A stretch of DNA of 21,488 bases from contig RFJD01000026.1 in assembly GCA_003695015.1 (NCBI GenBank), positions 1 through 21,488 on the forward strand, written 5' to 3'. A model generated the notes under the pieces. It searched no databases, was not told the DNA's origin, and worked only from the letters and a program-made list of their open reading frames with translations. The stretch is from Verrucomicrobiota bacterium. GTDB lineage: Bacteria > Verrucomicrobiota > Verrucomicrobiia > Limisphaerales > J093. A program made the position numbers and the translations under genes. Shown here piece by piece: positions 18,909 through 21,488 of the stretch; position 1 is the first letter of the stretch, and every line of letters starts with the position of its first letter.

Positions 18909-21488
18909 ATGAAGAGACGACGACTCCTGTGGACCGGCCTGCTCCTGGCCGGCCTGACCCACCTGGCCCACGGCCAGGCGCCGGTGGCCCGGTGGAACCT
19001 CGGCGAGGACGATCCGGGCGCGGCCGCCGGCCTGGCCGGCAACGCCGTCACCACCGACGCGGTCGGTGACGCCGACCTGACGGCCTTTGGCGGGCCTGTT
19101 TACACGGACACCACCCCGGGCGGCGAGAGCACCTTGGCGATGGTCTTCGACGGCCAGAGCTTCTACCAGGGATCGGTGGACGGCAACGGCGCGCCGCTGG
19201 ACCAGCTCTACGGCCGGATCGATTGGAACAACGTCAGCTTGGTGTGCGACGTTTATCCCACGGCGCTCGGGACCGCCGGATTCAGCTTTCCCGTGAGCGT
19301 CGGCTACAACGGCGCCGGCATCGGCATCCTGGAGATCGAGGGCAAGTGGCACGTGATCCACCAAGGCGTGGCGATCAGTCCGCCGGGGCCCGACGTGGTG
19401 CTCAACCAATGGACCCACTTGGAGCTGGTCCGCCGCGATTTCGGCGACGGCGTCGAAACGCGCCTCTACATCAACGGCGCCGGGGAACCCGCCGCCATCC
19501 TGACCGGCGCGCCCAACACTCCCACCGATTTCTTCACCATCGGCGCCAACGAACTGGCCAGCCGGACCCCCGGCGACGTCGAAGGCCAGTTCCAGGGATT
19601 CATCGACAACGTGGCGCTGATCGATCTGAACGCCGGCCAGCCGCCTTCCCTCTCCCGCATCGCGGTCTCACCGGGCACGATTTATGAGGGCAACTCCCTG
19701 ATCCTGTCGGCCGAGGGATTCAAGGGCGATCCGACCGACCTGCAATTCATCTGGCGCAAGGACGGCCAGGAAGTGGCCAACACCGGCGACGTGCCGCAAT
19801 GGGTGTTGGCGGGCGTCACCGCGGCGGATGCCGGCCAGTACGACGTGTTGGTCCGCAACGCCTATGGCGAAGCCACGAGCGATCCGGTCGAAGTGGTGGT
19901 GGAACCCTCCGGGGGCGCCGAAGTCGCTTGGTACCGGATGGGCGACGATGATCCGGAAGCCTTCCCGGGAGGCGGCGGGGCCTGGGTCACCCAGGACGCG
20001 TTGGGAGGCCCCGGCTTGGAAGTGTTCGGCATCCCCCTCTACAGCGACGACACTCCGCCCGACGGGGGCGGGTACTCGATGGAGTTTCTCGGCGACAGCT
20101 ACTACCGCAATCTGGACATGAGCCCGGTGTTCGATCAACTCGACCTGAACAACTTCAGCCTTTCGGCGGATGTGAAGGTCACCGAGCTGGGTCCCGACGG
20201 CTTCAGCTTCGTCGTCTCCCTCGGCCAGCAGACTCGCGAAAGCAGCGGGTTCGGCATCTTGGAGGTGGGCGGCCGCTGGCGGCTGGTGCATCAAATGATC
20301 GCCCTGAGTCCGCCCGGTCCCGAGGTGGTCCTCAATGAATGGACGCATCTGGAACTTCAGCGCCGCCAGTTTGGTGAGGTGGTGGAGACCCGCCTGTTCG
20401 TGAACGGCGTGGACGCCGGCGTCAGCATCGTCCAAGGCCCCAACCCGCAGACGATGGCGCGCGTGTTGACCGTTGGCGCGAACACCCTGGCCGATCCGGC
20501 GGAGGTCGAGGGGACGTTCCGTGGCTTGATCGACAACGTCCGCCTGAAGAACTACTCCGCCGGCCGGCCGCCCGAGCTGGTGTCCGATCTGACCGCCGAA
20601 CCGTCTTCCGTCCTGGTGGAGGGCGACACCCTCGTCTTGGTGGCCCAGGCCCAGGGCGACGCGCCCCTGACCTTCTCCTGGCAGCGCGACGGCGAGGTGC
20701 TCAAGACCGAGGAAGTGGCCTCAGGCGCCTTCGGTTTCCTGCGGATCGACCAGCTCACCGTGGACCAAGCGGGCGACTACCAGGTGGTGGTCTCGAACGC
20801 CGCCGGTGAAGCCAGCAGCTCGGTGGTGCGGGTGACGGTCCTGCCGGCGGGCAGCCCGCGGCCGGGATTGTCACTGCGGTTCCGTCTGGGCGACGACGAC
20901 CCCGGTGCCGCCCCCGGTGCCCCGGGCAACCCGGTGACGGTCGATACCACCGGGGATTGGGAACTTGTCGCCAACGGCTCGCCGCTCTACAGCGATGCCA
21001 CACCCGGAGGCGGCAGCGCCCTCTGCCTCTCGTTTGACGGCGCCAGCTACTGCGAGGGTGTCGGCGAAACGTGGGACGCCCTGTTCGCCGCCTTTGACTG
21101 GGATCACGTGGTGCTTTCCTTCGACGTCAACATCACCGCCCCGGGCGACGCCGGGTTCAGCTTCCCGGTCAGCGTGGGCGGTGAGCTGACCGGCTTGGCG
21201 ATTTTCGAGGAGGCAGGCCATTGGCGCCTCCTGCATCACGGCGTGGGCTACAGCCAGGTCGGCCCCGAGGTCCAGTACAACACATGGACCCATCTGGAGT
21301 TGCGACGGATGAACTTCGGCAACGGCGTCGAAACCCGGCTCTTCGTGGACGGCGTGGACGCCGGCATCGCCAACACCACCCGGCTGAACCTGCCCAAAGG
21401 CCGCCTCACGGTGGGCAACAACATCCACACGACCGGCCCGGAAGGGTTCTTCCACGGCATGGTGGACAATGTGGAACTGTTCACCTAC
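18909..21488 (+). CDS. Secreted LamG/Ig-like repeat protein, C-terminus cut by window edge
   Basis: Hand translation from ATG 18909 gives 860 codons open to the last base. MKRRRLLWTGLLLAGLTHLA is a signal peptide with cleavage near residue 22 (AHG-QA). Three LamG-like jelly-roll modules follow, each opening with a W/R-x-x-LGxDDP motif and closing with an IDNV/VDNV strand: about 24-243, 337-553 and 654-860. Ig-like modules of about 95 residues lie between them (about 244-336, 554-653), each with a WxRDGxE or WRKDGQE strand and a DAGxYxVxVxN motif. No catalytic domain is seen, so an adhesive or glycan-binding surface/secreted protein is likely; the missing part could hold an enzyme or an anchor. 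The third LamG is the one most like that of the sensor kinase. It lies 53 bp after the pseudopilin gene, probably in the same operon. Confidence 0.88.
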   Translation, partial: MKRRRLLWTGLLLAGLTHLAHGQAPVARWNLGEDDPGAAAGLAGNAVTTDAVGDADLTAFGGPVYTDTTPGGESTLAMVFDGQSFYQGSVDGNGAPLDQLYGRIDWNNVSLVCDVYPTALGTAGFSFPVSVGYNGAGIGILEIEGKWHVIHQGVAISPPGPDVVLNQWTHLELVRRDFGDGVETRLYINGAGEPAAILTGAPNTPTDFFTIGANELASRTPGDVEGQFQGFIDNVALIDLNAGQPPSLSRIAVSPGTIYEGNSLILSAEGFKGDPTDLQFIWRKDGQEVANTGDVPQWVLAGVTAADAGQYDVLVRNAYGEATSDPVEVVVEPSGGAEVAWYRMGDDDPEAFPGGGGAWVTQDALGGPGLEVFGIPLYSDDTPPDGGGYSMEFLGDSYYRNLDMSPVFDQLDLNNFSLSADVKVTELGPDGFSFVVSLGQQTRESSGFGILEVGGRWRLVHQMIALSPPGPEVVLNEWTHLELQRRQFGEVVETRLFVNGVDAGVSIVQGPNPQTMARVLTVGANTLADPAEVEGTFRGLIDNVRLKNYSAGRPPELVSDLTAEPSSVLVEGDTLVLVAQAQGDAPLTFSWQRDGEVLKTEEVASGAFGFLRIDQLTVDQAGDYQVVVSNAAGEASSSVVRVTVLPAGSPRPGLSLRFRLGDDDPGAAPGAPGNPVTVDTTGDWELVANGSPLYSDATPGGGSALCLSFDGASYCEGVGETWDALFAAFDWDHVVLSFDVNITAPGDAGFSFPVSVGGELTGLAIFEEAGHWRLLHHGVGYSQVGPEVQYNTWTHLELRRMNFGNGVETRLFVDGVDAGIANTTRLNLPKGRLTVGNNIHTTGPEGFFHGMVDNVELFTY
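20568..21488 (+). repeat. Ig+LamG module shared with the sensor kinase (copy B)
   Basis: Residues 554-860 of the secreted protein. This module is visibly closer to the kinase copy at 14465-15382 than to the first two LamG modules of its own protein: for example NTWTHLELRRMNFGNGVETR against NTWTHIELRRMNFGQGVESR in the kinase, but NQWTHLELVRRDFGDGVETR and NEWTHLELQRRQFGEVVETR in modules 1 and 2. Confidence 0.85.

Overview
The window is GC-rich, densely coded DNA that most likely comes from the chromosome of a Verrucomicrobiota bacterium (Limisphaerales/Pedosphaera-like is my guess; no rRNA is present to confirm it). Pointers are a short type II pseudopilin of the kind expanded in that phylum, LamG/Ig-like modular secreted proteins, a GH172 (DUF2961) domain, NarL-type sensor kinases, and an intergenic cluster of small palindromic repeats. 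No tRNA, rRNA, CRISPR array or complete insertion sequence was found.

Layout. (1) 1-9665, all minus strand: housekeeping genes metH, a NamZ/DUF1343 exo-muramidase, purE, an exported FKBP prolyl isomerase, guaA, then a repeat-rich gap of about 0.7 kb and a membrane-anchored alpha/beta hydrolase cut by the window edge. Gaps between metH and guaA are about 95-110 bp. (2) 9875-11355, plus strand: a freestanding transposase-N-terminal-like domain, an MntR-type metalloregulator and a small HExxH metallopeptidase that overlaps it by ATGA. (3) 11476-12486, minus: asd, with a near-consensus promoter that puts the transcript start only a few bases before the ATG, and an intrinsic terminator. (4) 12719-21488, plus: a 1567-residue sensor kinase whose extracytoplasmic part is a glycoside-hydrolase-like GH172 module followed by Ig, LamG and further beta-sandwich modules; its NarL/LuxR response regulator (22 bp overlap); a pseudopilin; and a large secreted LamG/Ig repeat protein running off the right edge.

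The most unusual object is the GH172-Ig-LamG-histidine kinase fusion. Its Ig+LamG segment is closely related to the last Ig+LamG segment of the secreted protein two genes downstream (about four of five residues identical over 80 positions, counted by eye). This suggests a locus in which a glycan-handling sensor and an exported multi-domain protein share a binding module, with the response regulator and pseudopilin between them. That functional link is inference.

Several starts were moved in from the longest open frame: guaA, purE, namZ-like, metH, mntR-like and asd are given from internal ATGs that match the family N-termini. The two genes cut by the window edges (1-649 minus, 18909-21488 plus) were translated by hand and are open throughout.
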